Part shown: in pieces, positions 16,787 through 25,780 of the stretch
Numbering within the stretch: position 1 is the stretch's first letter
How the letters are laid out: the number at the start of each line of letters is the position of its first letter
NCBI GenBank assembly: GCA_024224155.1
Contig: JAAENP010000149.1
Location: 1-64,000, forward strand
Reading direction: 5' to 3'
DNA: 64,000 nt
Origin: a bacterium
GTDB lineage: Bacteria; Acidobacteriota; Thermoanaerobaculia; Multivoradales; JAHEKO01
Made by a program: the position numbers and the translations under genes
The notes under the pieces: model-generated
Databases searched by the model: none
What the model was told of the DNA's origin: nothing
What the model saw: only the letters and a program-made list of their open reading frames with translations

Positions 16787-17494
16787 ATGTTTTTCGACCC
16801 TCTCTATCTGTTGTTTTTCATTCCCCCCATGCTGCTCTCGCTGTGGGCGAGCTGGAGAACCAAGAGCACCTTTGGCAAGTACTCCAAGGTCGGCACCGCG
16901 AACGGTCTGACCGGAGCCCAGGCGGCTAAACGCCTTCTGGACAGGGCGGGCATCGCCGATGTCAAGGTGGTCAGCACGAGTGGCTACCTGTCGGATCACT
17001 ACAACCCGATCAACAAGACGCTGGCTCTTTCGGAGCCGGTCTATGCATCGAATTCGGTCGCCGCGGTGGGAGTCGCCTGTCACGAGGCGGGACACGCGAT
17101 CCAGCATGCCCGCAACTATGCCCCGCTCTGGCTGCGCTCCGCCCTGGTGCCGACCGCCAACATCGGCTCCAAGTTGGGTTACTGGGCGATGTTCGGAGGC
17201 CTCATTCTTCTCTCTGCAGCTCCGGCCTTCGGGATGAAGGTATTCATCCTGGGGGCCGTTCTGTTCTCCGCGGTAGTTTTGTTTCAGCTCGTCACTCTGC
17301 CCGTCGAGTTCGACGCGACGGCGCGCGCAAAGCGCCTGGCGGTCGAGACCGGCATTGTGCTCGAGGGGGAGCGGGGAGGAATGGACCGGGTGTTGAACGC
17401 TGCCGCGCTGACCTATGTCGCCGCCGCGATCGCGACCCTGGCACAGCTCCTGTACTTTCTGTACCGGGCGGGCCTTCTGGGCGGCCGGCGCTAG
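16787..17494 (+). CDS. Zinc metallopeptidase, YugP-like (Zn_peptidase_2)
   Basis: A 235-residue membrane peptidase. The N-terminal hydrophobic helix is followed by the zinc motif VACHEAGHAIQHA (HExxH) and then by helices near residues 125-175 and 205-225. This family is a conserved single-gene membrane protease of unknown substrate. It has a good RBS (AGGA) before the ATG. The 151 bp upstream hold no gene. Confidence 0.88.
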   Translation: MFFDPLYLLFFIPPMLLSLWASWRTKSTFGKYSKVGTANGLTGAQAAKRLLDRAGIADVKVVSTSGYLSDHYNPINKTLALSEPVYASNSVAAVGVACHEAGHAIQHARNYAPLWLRSALVPTANIGSKLGYWAMFGGLILLSAAPAFGMKVFILGAVLFSAVVLFQLVTLPVEFDATARAKRLAVETGIVLEGERGGMDRVLNAAALTYVAAAIATLAQLLYFLYRAGLLGGRR

Positions 17495-17548
17495 GAGGCC
17501 GGTAACGGCCCGACCGGCCCGACCAGTCCGGCCGGCCGGCTGTCTGTG

Positions 17549-18904
17549 CTAAACCGGGCTGCCGAGGAGGCTTTCGAGCTCTTGGCGATGTCGAGCCAGA
17601 TCGGCGTCGTTCGCGGCTTCCAGCACCAGCCGCAGGTAGGGCTCGGTGTTCGAGGGGCGGACGTTGAACCACCAGTCCGGGTACTGAACCGTAATGCCGT
17701 CGAGATGGTCGACCTCGGCGTCGGCGTAGCGCTCGGCGATCTCGGCGATCTTGCCGGCTTTGTCTTCAACCGTGAAGTTGATTTCCGGGCTCTTGGCGTA
17801 ACGCATCAGCGGGGCGACAATCTCGGACATAGGCGCCTTGCGGTCTCGCAGCAGATTGAGCATCTCCACAACCGCCATCAAGGCGCAGTCGGCGTAGTAG
17901 TTGTCCCGGAAGTAGTAGTGCCCGGCCAGTTCACCGCCGAAGATCCCGTCCTTCTGTCGCAACGTGGCCTTGATGAACGAGTGACCGACGCGCTCTCGTA
18001 CGGGTATGCCACCGTTCTCCTGGATGTATTCGGCCACGGCGCGTGACGAGCGCAGGTCATAGATGATGTGGCTGCCGGGCGCAAGCGTGAGCAGCTCGCC
18101 GCCGATGAGCGCCGTCGCCAAGTCGCTGCCCACCGGTTCGCCTTTCTCGTCGACGAAGGCTGCTCGATCGGCGTCCCCGTCGAACGAGATGCCCAGATCC
18201 GCGTTCTCGCTGATCACCAGTTCCGACAGGTCCCGGAGATTCTCGAGCTTCAGTGGGTTGGCTTCGTGGTTCGGAAAAGAACCGTCGAGCTCGAAATAGA
18301 GCGGAACAAGCTCGATTCCCAGGCGCTCGAGGTGAGCACGATACGTCGCGCCCATGCCGTTGGCCGCATCCACCACCACGCGGAGCGATTGGCCACGGGT
18401 TTCGGACTTCAGAAACGACAGCACATGGTCGCTGTATTCGGAGGCGATGTCCTTCGTCGTGAGGGTGCCGCGGGTCGGGGCCTCATCGAACTCTTCCTTC
18501 TGGACGAGCTTTTCGAGCAGAGGAATGCCGTGATCGCCGGAGACCGGCCGCGCGCCATGACGGCTGAATTTGAGCCCGTTGTACTCGGCCGGGTTGTGAC
18601 TGGCCGTGACTTGAATGCCGCCGGCCGCGTTCAGGTGCCCGACGGCGAAGTAGTTCATCGGAGTTGTCGCCAGGCCAATATCGATCACACTAAGCCCGGA
18701 AGTCAGCAAGCCATCCACAAGCGCATCCTGAAGGGGTCTGCTATGCGTGCGCATGTCACAGCTCACGACGACCGAGGGGTTTCGGGTGAGCTCGTCGCGG
18801 TCGAGCACTGCCCGGAAAACGAGCCCGACCTTGCGGGCAATGTCCTCGTTGATTTGCTCGGGGTAAAGACCGCGAACGTCGTAGGCCTTAAAGATTCCTG
18901 CCAT
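17549..18904 (-). CDS. Phosphomannomutase/phosphoglucomutase
   Basis: A 451-residue alpha-D-phosphohexomutase. It has the phosphoserine loop TASHNPAEYNG (Ser102), the magnesium loop FDGDADRA, the sugar-binding loop GELAGHYYFRD and the phosphate-binding tail VRPSNTEPYLRL. It interconverts hexose 1- and 6-phosphates for polysaccharide or GDP-mannose synthesis. It converges with the YugP-like gene across a GC-rich spacer with repeated CCGGCC blocks. Confidence 0.92.
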   Translation of the reverse strand: MAGIFKAYDVRGLYPEQINEDIARKVGLVFRAVLDRDELTRNPSVVVSCDMRTHSRPLQDALVDGLLTSGLSVIDIGLATTPMNYFAVGHLNAAGGIQVTASHNPAEYNGLKFSRHGARPVSGDHGIPLLEKLVQKEEFDEAPTRGTLTTKDIASEYSDHVLSFLKSETRGQSLRVVVDAANGMGATYRAHLERLGIELVPLYFELDGSFPNHEANPLKLENLRDLSELVISENADLGISFDGDADRAAFVDEKGEPVGSDLATALIGGELLTLAPGSHIIYDLRSSRAVAEYIQENGGIPVRERVGHSFIKATLRQKDGIFGGELAGHYYFRDNYYADCALMAVVEMLNLLRDRKAPMSEIVAPLMRYAKSPEINFTVEDKAGKIAEIAERYADAEVDHLDGITVQYPDWWFNVRPSNTEPYLRLVLEAANDADLARHRQELESLLGSPV

Positions 18905-18945
18905 GTGTTCTTTCCTTCTCCTTGAACAGATCTGTGTCGGTCCGG

Positions 18946-19956
18946 TCAGATCGGGTCGGTTCGCTCGGTGTGCCGCGCCAGGAAACCTTCCAGGGGTTTC
19001 TGAAAGCGCGCCGGGATCTCGGTGTGAGGAAGGTTACCGGCTCCTTCGAAGACCTCGAGCTCGGCGTGGGGAAGGCGCGACAGCCACAGGTCCGCGACTT
19101 CGACCGCCGGCATGGTTGCCTGTCTTCCCCAGGCGATCCAGACCGGTGTGTCGAGGCGCGCGAGGTTCTCGTCGATTCGATGGTTCAGGTAGCCGCTCAA
19201 AAATGCAGCCAAGGCCAGATGCGAACCGGGTTGGTGGCTGGAGTGATAGTGATGCTCGATGACCTGAGCGTCAACGCGGTCCGCGGCGGCATAGGCATCT
19301 TTGCGCAGATGGCCGGCAATGGCGGTACGGCTGGTGTAGAGGTTGAGGGCCGAGGTGCCGACGATTGGAAGCTGTAGCATGCGATTGACCAGAGCGTCCT
19401 TCACGTCCGGCTCTTCGCCGCTCAGCGCGATGCCCGAGGGAACGATCAAGCCGAGCGCCTGGACCGCCTCGGGGCGGTCCAGTGCGACCTGAACGGCGTA
19501 GGCTGCTCCCAGACCGGCTGCGAGCACCACTGCCTTGGAGGCCACTACGTCTTCGAGGAAGTCGGCGACCTGATCGATGTAGAGCTCTCCGTCGTAGGGC
19601 AGTCGAGGTTTCTCCGATCTGCCCCAGCCGATGAAGTCGGGCACGAAGACCTCGAAACGGCTCGCCAGGCGCTCCGCCAACTCGTGCCATTCCTCGGCGT
19701 CGTGTCCGGGTCCGAAGGAGTGCAGACAGACCAGGGGCGGACCATTCCCCAGGCGTTGGAAGGCGACCTCGCCGGCCTTCCAGGCGTAGCGGTGCGTTCG
19801 CCCCCAGCCGGGGGCTTCCAGGCGCCGGTTACGGCGGGCAATGATGGCATTGGCGGCGGCTGGGACCCCGATTGCGGCGCTTCCGAGTAGCAGGGCTCGA
19901 AACAGGCGTTTGCGTCGTTTTCTGCGGTGCTCCTCGGAGTTGCTGCGAGCGACCAT
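18946..19956 (-). CDS. Alpha/beta-hydrolase-fold protein with lost nucleophile
   Basis: A 336-residue protein with an Arg-rich N terminus and a hydrophobic helix (residues 19-40), probably an inside-anchored or Tat/Sec signal, then an alpha/beta-hydrolase domain (LVCLHSFGPGHDAEEW, DFIGWGRSEKP). The nucleophile elbow reads VLAAGLGAA, with Gly148 where the family has Ser, while the C-terminal GNLPHTEIP keeps the His. It may be non-catalytic or use another mechanism. ATG 19956 was chosen because the upstream extension is unconserved. It diverges from rlmH. Confidence 0.75.
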   Translation of the reverse strand: MVARSNSEEHRRKRRKRLFRALLLGSAAIGVPAAANAIIARRNRRLEAPGWGRTHRYAWKAGEVAFQRLGNGPPLVCLHSFGPGHDAEEWHELAERLASRFEVFVPDFIGWGRSEKPRLPYDGELYIDQVADFLEDVVASKAVVLAAGLGAAYAVQVALDRPEAVQALGLIVPSGIALSGEEPDVKDALVNRMLQLPIVGTSALNLYTSRTAIAGHLRKDAYAAADRVDAQVIEHHYHSSHQPGSHLALAAFLSGYLNHRIDENLARLDTPVWIAWGRQATMPAVEVADLWLSRLPHAELEVFEGAGNLPHTEIPARFQKPLEGFLARHTERTDPI

Positions 19957-20041
19957 GGGCCGCCGATGATAGCAGCGAGTGGAGCGCCTCAGGCCGCGAA
20001 AGCTAGAATGCGCAGCCATAACCCGGATTCCGAGCTCGTCG

Positions 20042-20524
20042 ATGAAAGCCAAGATGAGACCAGCAATTGTCACGATTTGGGCCGGGCGCCATCGTCGCGA
20101 TGAGTGGACGGCTCTCTGCGACAGGTATTTGAGCCGAATCCGGCGGCGAGTGCCGATCGAGGAGCTGCCGGTGCGGGCAGGTGGTCGGGGCCGGGCTCGA
20201 CTGGAGGCTGAAGGCAAGGCGATCCTGGCCGCAGTTCCCGAGCGCAGCTATCTCATTGCCCTGGACTCGCGCGGCAAGCAGAGAACCTCGTCGGACCTTG
20301 CCCGCTGGCTCGGCCGGCGGCTGGAAGGGAATCGCAGGCCTTTGGTCTTCGTGGTCGGCTCAGATTTGGGAATTGCCGCGGATTTGCTCGAAAGGGCCAA
20401 CGAAACACTGTCGTTCGGAGCCATGACGCTGCCTCACGAGCTGGCCAGGGTAGTGCTCTACGAGCAGCTCTACCGAGGCCTATCCATTCTGGGAGGAATG
20501 AAGTACCATCGCGAGCCGTTGTAA
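20042..20524 (+). CDS. rlmH: 23S rRNA (pseudouridine1915-N3)-methyltransferase
   Basis: A 160-residue SPOUT methyltransferase. The C-terminal knot shows FVVGSDLGI and the highly conserved MTLPHELARVVLYEQLYR with ILGGMKYHR at the end. It methylates pseudouridine 1915 in helix 69 of 23S rRNA. ATG 20042 or 20054 could be the start. No rsfS gene is adjacent, unlike in many genomes. A TAGAAT element lies about 33 bp upstream. Confidence 0.92.
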   Translation: MKAKMRPAIVTIWAGRHRRDEWTALCDRYLSRIRRRVPIEELPVRAGGRGRARLEAEGKAILAAVPERSYLIALDSRGKQRTSSDLARWLGRRLEGNRRPLVFVVGSDLGIAADLLERANETLSFGAMTLPHELARVVLYEQLYRGLSILGGMKYHREPL

Positions 20525-20578
20525 GCCTCGAAAGGTCGAAACGAGCCTTCACGGCCTACGAGTGAGAGGAGAAGACAG

Positions 20579-20977
20579 TTGGCAAGAGCGACAAGAAACA
20601 AGAAAAAGTCGGCGAAGATGGCCAGCCGACAGATAGAGATAATCCGCAAACGACTCAGCGAGAAGCGCCAGCAGATCATGAATCTCTACGTTCACGATCT
20701 GCGCGCCGGACAGAAATTGAGCGATGCCGGCGCCGAAGATCTCGTGGACCGGGCAAATGACGCCTACAACCGGGAGTTCATGCTGTCTCTCTCGGGCAGT
20801 GAGCGCGACGCCCTGCTCGAGGTCGAACACGCCTTGGAGCGTCTGGATGGCGGCGACTTCGGCCAATGCAACCACTGCGAGGAGAAGATTCCGGCCAAGC
20901 GGTTGCAGGCGGTTCCGTGGGCACGGTACTGTATTGACTGTCAGGAGCAGGCCGAACAGGGTATTTTGCTCGACTGA
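20579..20977 (+). CDS. DksA/TraR-family C4 zinc-finger regulator
   Basis: A 132-residue protein with an N-terminal coiled coil and a C-terminal four-cysteine zinc finger, CNHCEEKIPAKR...CIDC. DksA-type proteins bind in the RNA polymerase secondary channel and modulate transcription, often with ppGpp. The TTG start at 20579 is supported by a strong GAGGAG 7 bp upstream; the first in-frame ATG is at 20618. The coiled-coil tip lacks an obvious DxxDxA, so a DksA-like, not strict DksA, role is likely. Confidence 0.85.
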   Translation: MARATRNKKKSAKMASRQIEIIRKRLSEKRQQIMNLYVHDLRAGQKLSDAGAEDLVDRANDAYNREFMLSLSGSERDALLEVEHALERLDGGDFGQCNHCEEKIPAKRLQAVPWARYCIDCQEQAEQGILLD

Positions 20978-21000
20978 GCAAACGCCACAGGCAGCTGGAG

Positions 21001-22407
21001 ATGCGATTTCGGACATTCCTCGGAGTCCTACTTGCAGTCGTAGCTGTCGTAGCGGTCTCCTACATCTCCAATCTCAATATCGACCTGCTGGCGACCCGGT
21101 TCGTCGTGACGCCGAAGGTCTCGGTGTCGCTGGCCTGGGCGCTGATCGTGGCTTTTCTTCTCGGTTTCCTGCCCACGGTCGCAGTCCTTCTGACCCAGAC
21201 CCTGAAAAAGGACTTGGCCAGCCGGCGCGCGCGCCGTCGAGAGCGCGAAGCTAAGAGTCTCGACCACAGCTTTCGACGCGCGGTGGACTATCAGAGCGAC
21301 GGTCTCTGGGGGAAGGCGTCCTCCGAGCTCGAGGGGCTGCTCGCCGAGCGTCCCGAGGATTTCTCCACCCTCGTGCGCTATGGCGAGGTCTTGAGGAGCC
21401 AGGGGCGAGCGGAGGAGGCTCTGGAGATCCACCGGCGGGCCTCGGTGCTCTACCCGCGCAGTGTGGCGGTGCTCTACCAGCTGGCCGAAGATTACTCGGC
21501 CCGTGGGGAGTACGAAGTTGCCGAGCAGGTGCTCGATCGCATACTTCGTGATTTCTCGGGGCAAGGGCTCCGAGGGCTCAGGCGCAAGAGGAACAAGCTC
21601 CTCAGCCAGCTCGATTGGCGAGAGGCGATGCGGGCGCAGGAGAAGATCGAAGCTCTGATCGCCGAGGCCGGCGACGTGTCGGAGCTCGAGAAGGAGGCGG
21701 CAGTTCGAACCGGTCTGACCTACCAGCGAACCGTGACATTGCTCAATGAGGACCGCCTCGAAGAGGCCGACGAGCTACTCGACGGCATTTTGGAGGAGGA
21801 GTCCCGCTTCGTCCCGGCCCTCATCCTGAAGGGCGAAGTCGAGCTGGTGCGGGACGAGCCGGACGCGGCGGTCGCTGCCTGGCGGAGAGGATTCGAGGTC
21901 ATGGGCAGCCCGGTGTTCCTCCTGCGCATCGAAGACCATTTCATCGAGCGCGAGCAGCCGCTCGAGGCGATTTCGACACTGCACGCGTTGCGGGACGTGG
22001 GAGAGAACGATCTGCTCCCCCGGTTCTTTCTCGGTCGGCTCTACTACCGGCTCGAGATGCACGACGAAGCCTGCAAGGTTCTCGAGAGCTTGTCCGAAGA
22101 TCTCGAGGAGTCGCCTTCATTCCACTTTCTGATGGGTAAGGTGCGCCAGCGCAGGGGCGAGATTGAACTTGCGATGCAGTCATATCTCGCCTGCGCGCAG
22201 AGATCCGGAGCCAGTACCGGAGAGTTTGTCTGCCGGGCATGCGGCGCGCACACGCCGGATTGGCACGATCGCTGTGAGGAGTGCGGTTCCTGGAACTCGG
22301 TCGAGCTGGATTTTGCCGAGGAGGCATTCTCGGCAGACGAGCTGGGAGTGCGGTTAGCGCCGGCCCAAGCGATCTACGACCAGGGCTGGCAACCCAAAGA
22401 ATCCTAG
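21001..22407 (+). CDS. lapB: LapB/YciM-like TPR protein with C-terminal rubredoxin-type zinc ribbon
   Basis: A 468-residue protein. Two hydrophobic segments (residues 5-25 and 42-65) anchor it, then tetratricopeptide repeats run from about residue 90 to 400. The C terminus carries FVCRACGAHTPDW and CEECGSWNS, the rubredoxin-like metal site typical of LapB. In E. coli LapB couples LPS assembly to LpxC turnover; the same role is an inference here. It follows the DksA-like gene by 23 bp. Confidence 0.85.
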   Translation: MRFRTFLGVLLAVVAVVAVSYISNLNIDLLATRFVVTPKVSVSLAWALIVAFLLGFLPTVAVLLTQTLKKDLASRRARRREREAKSLDHSFRRAVDYQSDGLWGKASSELEGLLAERPEDFSTLVRYGEVLRSQGRAEEALEIHRRASVLYPRSVAVLYQLAEDYSARGEYEVAEQVLDRILRDFSGQGLRGLRRKRNKLLSQLDWREAMRAQEKIEALIAEAGDVSELEKEAAVRTGLTYQRTVTLLNEDRLEEADELLDGILEEESRFVPALILKGEVELVRDEPDAAVAAWRRGFEVMGSPVFLLRIEDHFIEREQPLEAISTLHALRDVGENDLLPRFFLGRLYYRLEMHDEACKVLESLSEDLEESPSFHFLMGKVRQRRGEIELAMQSYLACAQRSGASTGEFVCRACGAHTPDWHDRCEECGSWNSVELDFAEEAFSADELGVRLAPAQAIYDQGWQPKES

Positions 22408-22431
22408 CTGCGACTGGAGAGAGGCCGGAGG

Positions 22432-23910
22432 ATGCTCGACTTCGAGACGCTGGTCGCGTCGATCGGTTCTGATGCGACCAGCCCGCTTTATCTGATCGCC
22501 GGCGACCGTGTCGTGTCTGAGCCGGCGGCTATGCGCCTGGGCGAGCGGCTCGCCGAGATCTCCGGCACCAGGCCCGAGGTGCGTAAACGTCCCGAGGACA
22601 TAGCCGCCATGCTCGCGGATCTTCAGACATTCTCGCTTTTTTCTTCCGGCAAGGTGATCGTCGCCGTCGATACCGCTCTCCTGGCGGATCGAGACGCGGC
22701 GGCGTCATTGATCGACGACGCGGCCAAGGCGCTGCCGATAGCAACGCGGGGCCCGGGAGAGGCTGCCGATCTGAGTCCGGGGGAGCGTCGCGCGGCGGTG
22801 CGGCTCTTTCAAGCACTGCGGCTCTTTCAGATCGACCCCTATGGCGGACCGGCCGAGGCCGCGATCTCTCAGCTGCCGGATTGGGCCCTAGCCGGGGGGC
22901 CCGCGATGAAGCGCAACCGTCGTCGCGGGCGGCCCAAGAAGGAAGTCACCAAACTGCGAGCCGAGCTCGAGGCCCTGGTCGAGGCCGGGCGTCAGGGCGA
23001 GATCCTGGGCGCTTCCGACGATGCTCTCGCGGGGTTGGGGGACTTGCTCAGCCGCGGGCTTCCCGACGGACATTTTCTAGTGCTCGCGGAAAGCTCGGTG
23101 GCGAAAGAGCATCCTCTGGCCGCCGTTCTGGCCGCCCGGGGTGCGTTCGTGCAACTCACGCAGGTGACCTCCGGTCGTAAGGGCTGGGAAGGGCTCGAGC
23201 CGCTGGTCGCTGAGCTCGAACGCGAAACCGGCGCGAGCATCGAGCCTCGGGCGGTTGAGGAGCTGGCGAGTCGAACGTTGCGGCACGAAAGAGCCTTCTC
23301 ACGGGCCGGAGATGCCGCGGATACCGAGAGCAGCTCGAGGTTTGCAGCCGAGTACCGGAAGCTGGCTACGCTGGCAGCGGGCGGTTCGATCACCGCGACC
23401 CAGGTCAGAGACACGATCGCGGACCGCGGCGAGCAAGACGTCTGGTCGATTCTCGACGCCATCGGCAGCGGAGGCTCGTCCGGCGCGGGAGAGGCGGTGG
23501 CCAAGCTCGACCGATATCTCGTCGCCGCGCCGGATCCGATCGCGGCGCGACTGTCGTTTTGGTCCCTGGTGGCCGGTTTTTGCCGTCAGCTCACCGCCAT
23601 TTCCGGAGCATTCTCGGCCAAGCTGGTTGCGCCGGGAGAAAGGAACTACCGCAAGTTCAAGGACGGCATCGCGCCGAGGCTGCAAGCCGCCTTGCCGTCG
23701 GGCGACGCGAGTCCGCTGGCGGCGCTCCATCCCTACCGATTGCACCGGGCCTATCTCGTCGCCGGCCAGCTACCGGCGGCGCGGCTGGCGGCGCTACCGG
23801 CGAGGGTTGCCGAGACTGAGGAGCTCCTCAAGGGAAAGTCGACCTCGCCCAATACCGCGCTGATCGCCTTTGTGGCCGAATTGGCCGGTGGCGTCGGTTC
23901 GGATAGCTAG
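22432..23910 (+). CDS. holA: DNA polymerase III delta subunit
   Basis: A 492-residue protein with the HolA pattern: PLYLIAGDRVVSEPAAMRLGE, an N-terminal AAA-like domain, and a C-terminal collar region (FWSLVAGFCRQLTAISG and HPYRLHRAYLVAGQL). The delta subunit opens the beta clamp in the clamp loader. It is longer than typical (about 340), mainly by an insertion around residues 100-185 with a Lys/Arg-rich stretch (KRNRRRGRPKKE). The start is ATG 22432; the 3' end overlaps a convergent gene by 4 bp. Confidence 0.8.
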   Translation: MLDFETLVASIGSDATSPLYLIAGDRVVSEPAAMRLGERLAEISGTRPEVRKRPEDIAAMLADLQTFSLFSSGKVIVAVDTALLADRDAAASLIDDAAKALPIATRGPGEAADLSPGERRAAVRLFQALRLFQIDPYGGPAEAAISQLPDWALAGGPAMKRNRRRGRPKKEVTKLRAELEALVEAGRQGEILGASDDALAGLGDLLSRGLPDGHFLVLAESSVAKEHPLAAVLAARGAFVQLTQVTSGRKGWEGLEPLVAELERETGASIEPRAVEELASRTLRHERAFSRAGDAADTESSSRFAAEYRKLATLAAGGSITATQVRDTIADRGEQDVWSILDAIGSGGSSGAGEAVAKLDRYLVAAPDPIAARLSFWSLVAGFCRQLTAISGAFSAKLVAPGERNYRKFKDGIAPRLQAALPSGDASPLAALHPYRLHRAYLVAGQLPAARLAALPARVAETEELLKGKSTSPNTALIAFVAELAGGVGSDS

Positions 23911-24812
23911 CCCCGGCCGGAGCGAAGGGCCGGAAAGCCGTGGGCCAGCCGTAGGCGCTCGAGCGTTCCGAAATGGGAGGCCGGAGCTCCGCTGGTCATG
24001 AGCTTCAAGACCATGGCCGAGCGATCCGACTTGTGCCGCTCCAGCCAGGCGGCGACTCGGCGGCGATTCCTGGGGCTCGAGAGCCGAGCATCTGCGATCA
24101 CGTCGATCGCTCCCGCTCGGCGGGCGGCGGCGAACAGGGGATCGAGCTCGTCCGCCGAGCTGTTGATTCCCGGCAGGATCGGGCAGGGGATGATCACCGC
24201 AATGCCGTCCCGTGAAAGGCGGCGGGCTATTTCGAGCCTGGCGGCCGGAGGGGAGGCATTCGGCTCCATCTGAGCTGCCAGTCGCACATCGAGCGTGGCG
24301 ATCGGCATGTGCACGGTTATCGAGTGATTCAAGTCCAGCTGTCCGAGAAGATCCTGGTCGCGCAAGATGAGAGGAGAGCGAGTCGTGAGCTTGAGTGCGA
24401 TACCGCTGGCTTCGGCGAGGACCTCCAAGATCGAGCGGGTGACGGCGAAGCGCTCCTCGGCGGTCGGATAGGCTTCGAAGCGATCACCGATGGCGACCGA
24501 GAGCGTCCTGTGGTTGGTGCGCGCCAGCTCACGGCGAAGAGTGTCGGCCAGACCCTCACTGACCAGGACTCTGCGGCTCGCCGGGCGGGACCGCGCGCAC
24601 GGGTTCAAGAGACCGAACCCAGAGCCCCGGTATGGCTCGAGCTTCCAAACGGCTCGGTCGTCAAGGAGCCCGAGGCCACGGACGGAGCTTCGATCGATCG
24701 CTGCAGCGGCTCGGGAGAGACGGTATTCGACGCCCTCGCCGCAACGGTCAAAGGCCGCCCTGCCATACGGTGTCGGAGTGGGCGTGAGATCGAGGGCGCA
24801 TTGTCTGAGCAT
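23907..24812 (-). CDS. Degenerate SPL/Rv2578c-type radical SAM protein without Fe-S cysteines
   Basis: A 301-residue protein that follows the SPL-type radical SAM layout (EPYRG..., VAIGDRFEAYPTAEERF, LKLTTRSPLILRD, ARLEIARRLSRDGI, PILPGINSS). In that family the cluster loop is RGCxxxCxYCxAR; here it is RGSGFGLLNPCAR, so Ser64, Leu68 and Pro71 stand in all three cysteine positions. It should not bind a 4Fe-4S cluster there. The reading frame is intact, so it may have a new role. ATG 24812 is the preferred start. Confidence 0.7.
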   Translation of the reverse strand: MLRQCALDLTPTPTPYGRAAFDRCGEGVEYRLSRAAAAIDRSSVRGLGLLDDRAVWKLEPYRGSGFGLLNPCARSRPASRRVLVSEGLADTLRRELARTNHRTLSVAIGDRFEAYPTAEERFAVTRSILEVLAEASGIALKLTTRSPLILRDQDLLGQLDLNHSITVHMPIATLDVRLAAQMEPNASPPAARLEIARRLSRDGIAVIIPCPILPGINSSADELDPLFAAARRAGAIDVIADARLSSPRNRRRVAAWLERHKSDRSAMVLKLMTSGAPASHFGTLERLRLAHGFPALRSGRG

Positions 24813-24890
24813 GGTTATCTCTGATTTACGCCTTAGTTTCGCCTTTTGGGCCTCGGCTGTCAAGGGCGGCAGCCCAGTACAATCCGAGCC

Positions 24891-25733
24891 GTGCCCGAGC
24901 TTCCCGAAGTCGAGGTTCTGAAGCGGAGTCTGGAGCCTCGTCTGACGGGCGGCAGGATCCGGTCCGTGAAGGTTCATGAGGCTCGGTTGCGCGAACGGGT
25001 ACGAGCCGGGCTCCTCGACCGGCACTGCGCCGAACGGCGAGTCCTGGGCCTGAGGCGGCGCTCCAAATACCTGCTCGTCGATCTCGAGGGCGGCCACACC
25101 CTGGTGATTCACCTCGGAATGAGCGGCCGCTTGACGCTGGGGTCTCCGGCTGGCAAACGCCACAAACACGACCACGTGACGTTTTCGATCGCTCCGCGAG
25201 GGCGCCCGAGGAGTTTGTTGGAGCTTCGTTTTCGGGATCCGCGGCGCTTTGGTTTGGTCTTGTCGATCGAAACCAAGAGTCTCGATCGAGACCGGCACTT
25301 CGCCCATCTGGGCGTCGAGCCGCTATCCGGTGCCTTCTCGGGCCGTCTGCTGGCCGAGCGCGCCGCCGGTCGCCGGGCTCCGATCAAGTCGTTTCTAATG
25401 GATGCTCGGAATGTCGTGGGAGTGGGCAACATCTACGTTTGCGAAGCTCTCTTCCGCGCCGGTATCCACCCCCTGCGAGCGGCCGGGCGGATCGCGCTCG
25501 AGCGCTGGCAAGCTCTCGCCGCAGCCATCGTCGAGGTTCTGCGAAGTGCTATCGAGCAGGGAGGAACCACGCTCAACGACTTTGCGGACGGAGAGGGGAA
25601 CCCGGGCTATTTTCGGGTGGCACTCGAGGTGTATGGTCGGGAGGGAGAGCCATGCCGCCGGTGCGGTCGAGCGATTCTGCGAAGAACCCTGTCCAACCGC
25701 AGCACGTTCTATTGTCCAGGTTGTCAGCACTAG
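24891..25733 (+). CDS. mutM: Formamidopyrimidine-DNA glycosylase
   Basis: A 280-residue base-excision repair enzyme starting at GTG 24891, so that the mature protein begins with PELPEVE, where Pro is the nucleophile. It keeps the helix-two-turn-helix (FLMDARNVVGVGNIYVCEALF) and a C-terminal zinc finger of CRRCG and CPGCQ. It removes 8-oxoguanine and ring-opened purines. A TACAAT box at 24878-24883 ends 7 bp before the start codon, so the message may be leaderless. Confidence 0.94.
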   Translation: MPELPEVEVLKRSLEPRLTGGRIRSVKVHEARLRERVRAGLLDRHCAERRVLGLRRRSKYLLVDLEGGHTLVIHLGMSGRLTLGSPAGKRHKHDHVTFSIAPRGRPRSLLELRFRDPRRFGLVLSIETKSLDRDRHFAHLGVEPLSGAFSGRLLAERAAGRRAPIKSFLMDARNVVGVGNIYVCEALFRAGIHPLRAAGRIALERWQALAAAIVEVLRSAIEQGGTTLNDFADGEGNPGYFRVALEVYGREGEPCRRCGRAILRRTLSNRSTFYCPGCQH

Positions 25734-25780
25734 GGGGCGGCCCACACCGACGTCGAGCGCAAGTGAGAGATCGAAGCTCA

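Noticed and set aside
17495-17548. Repeated CCGGCC/GGCCCGACC units between two convergent genes, considered as a repeat element.
   Set aside because: Only a few imperfect short units; simple GC-rich hairpin sequence explains them.
23907-24812. Calling the protein an active spore photoproduct lyase-like radical SAM enzyme.
   Set aside because: None of the three cluster cysteines is present at the motif position.
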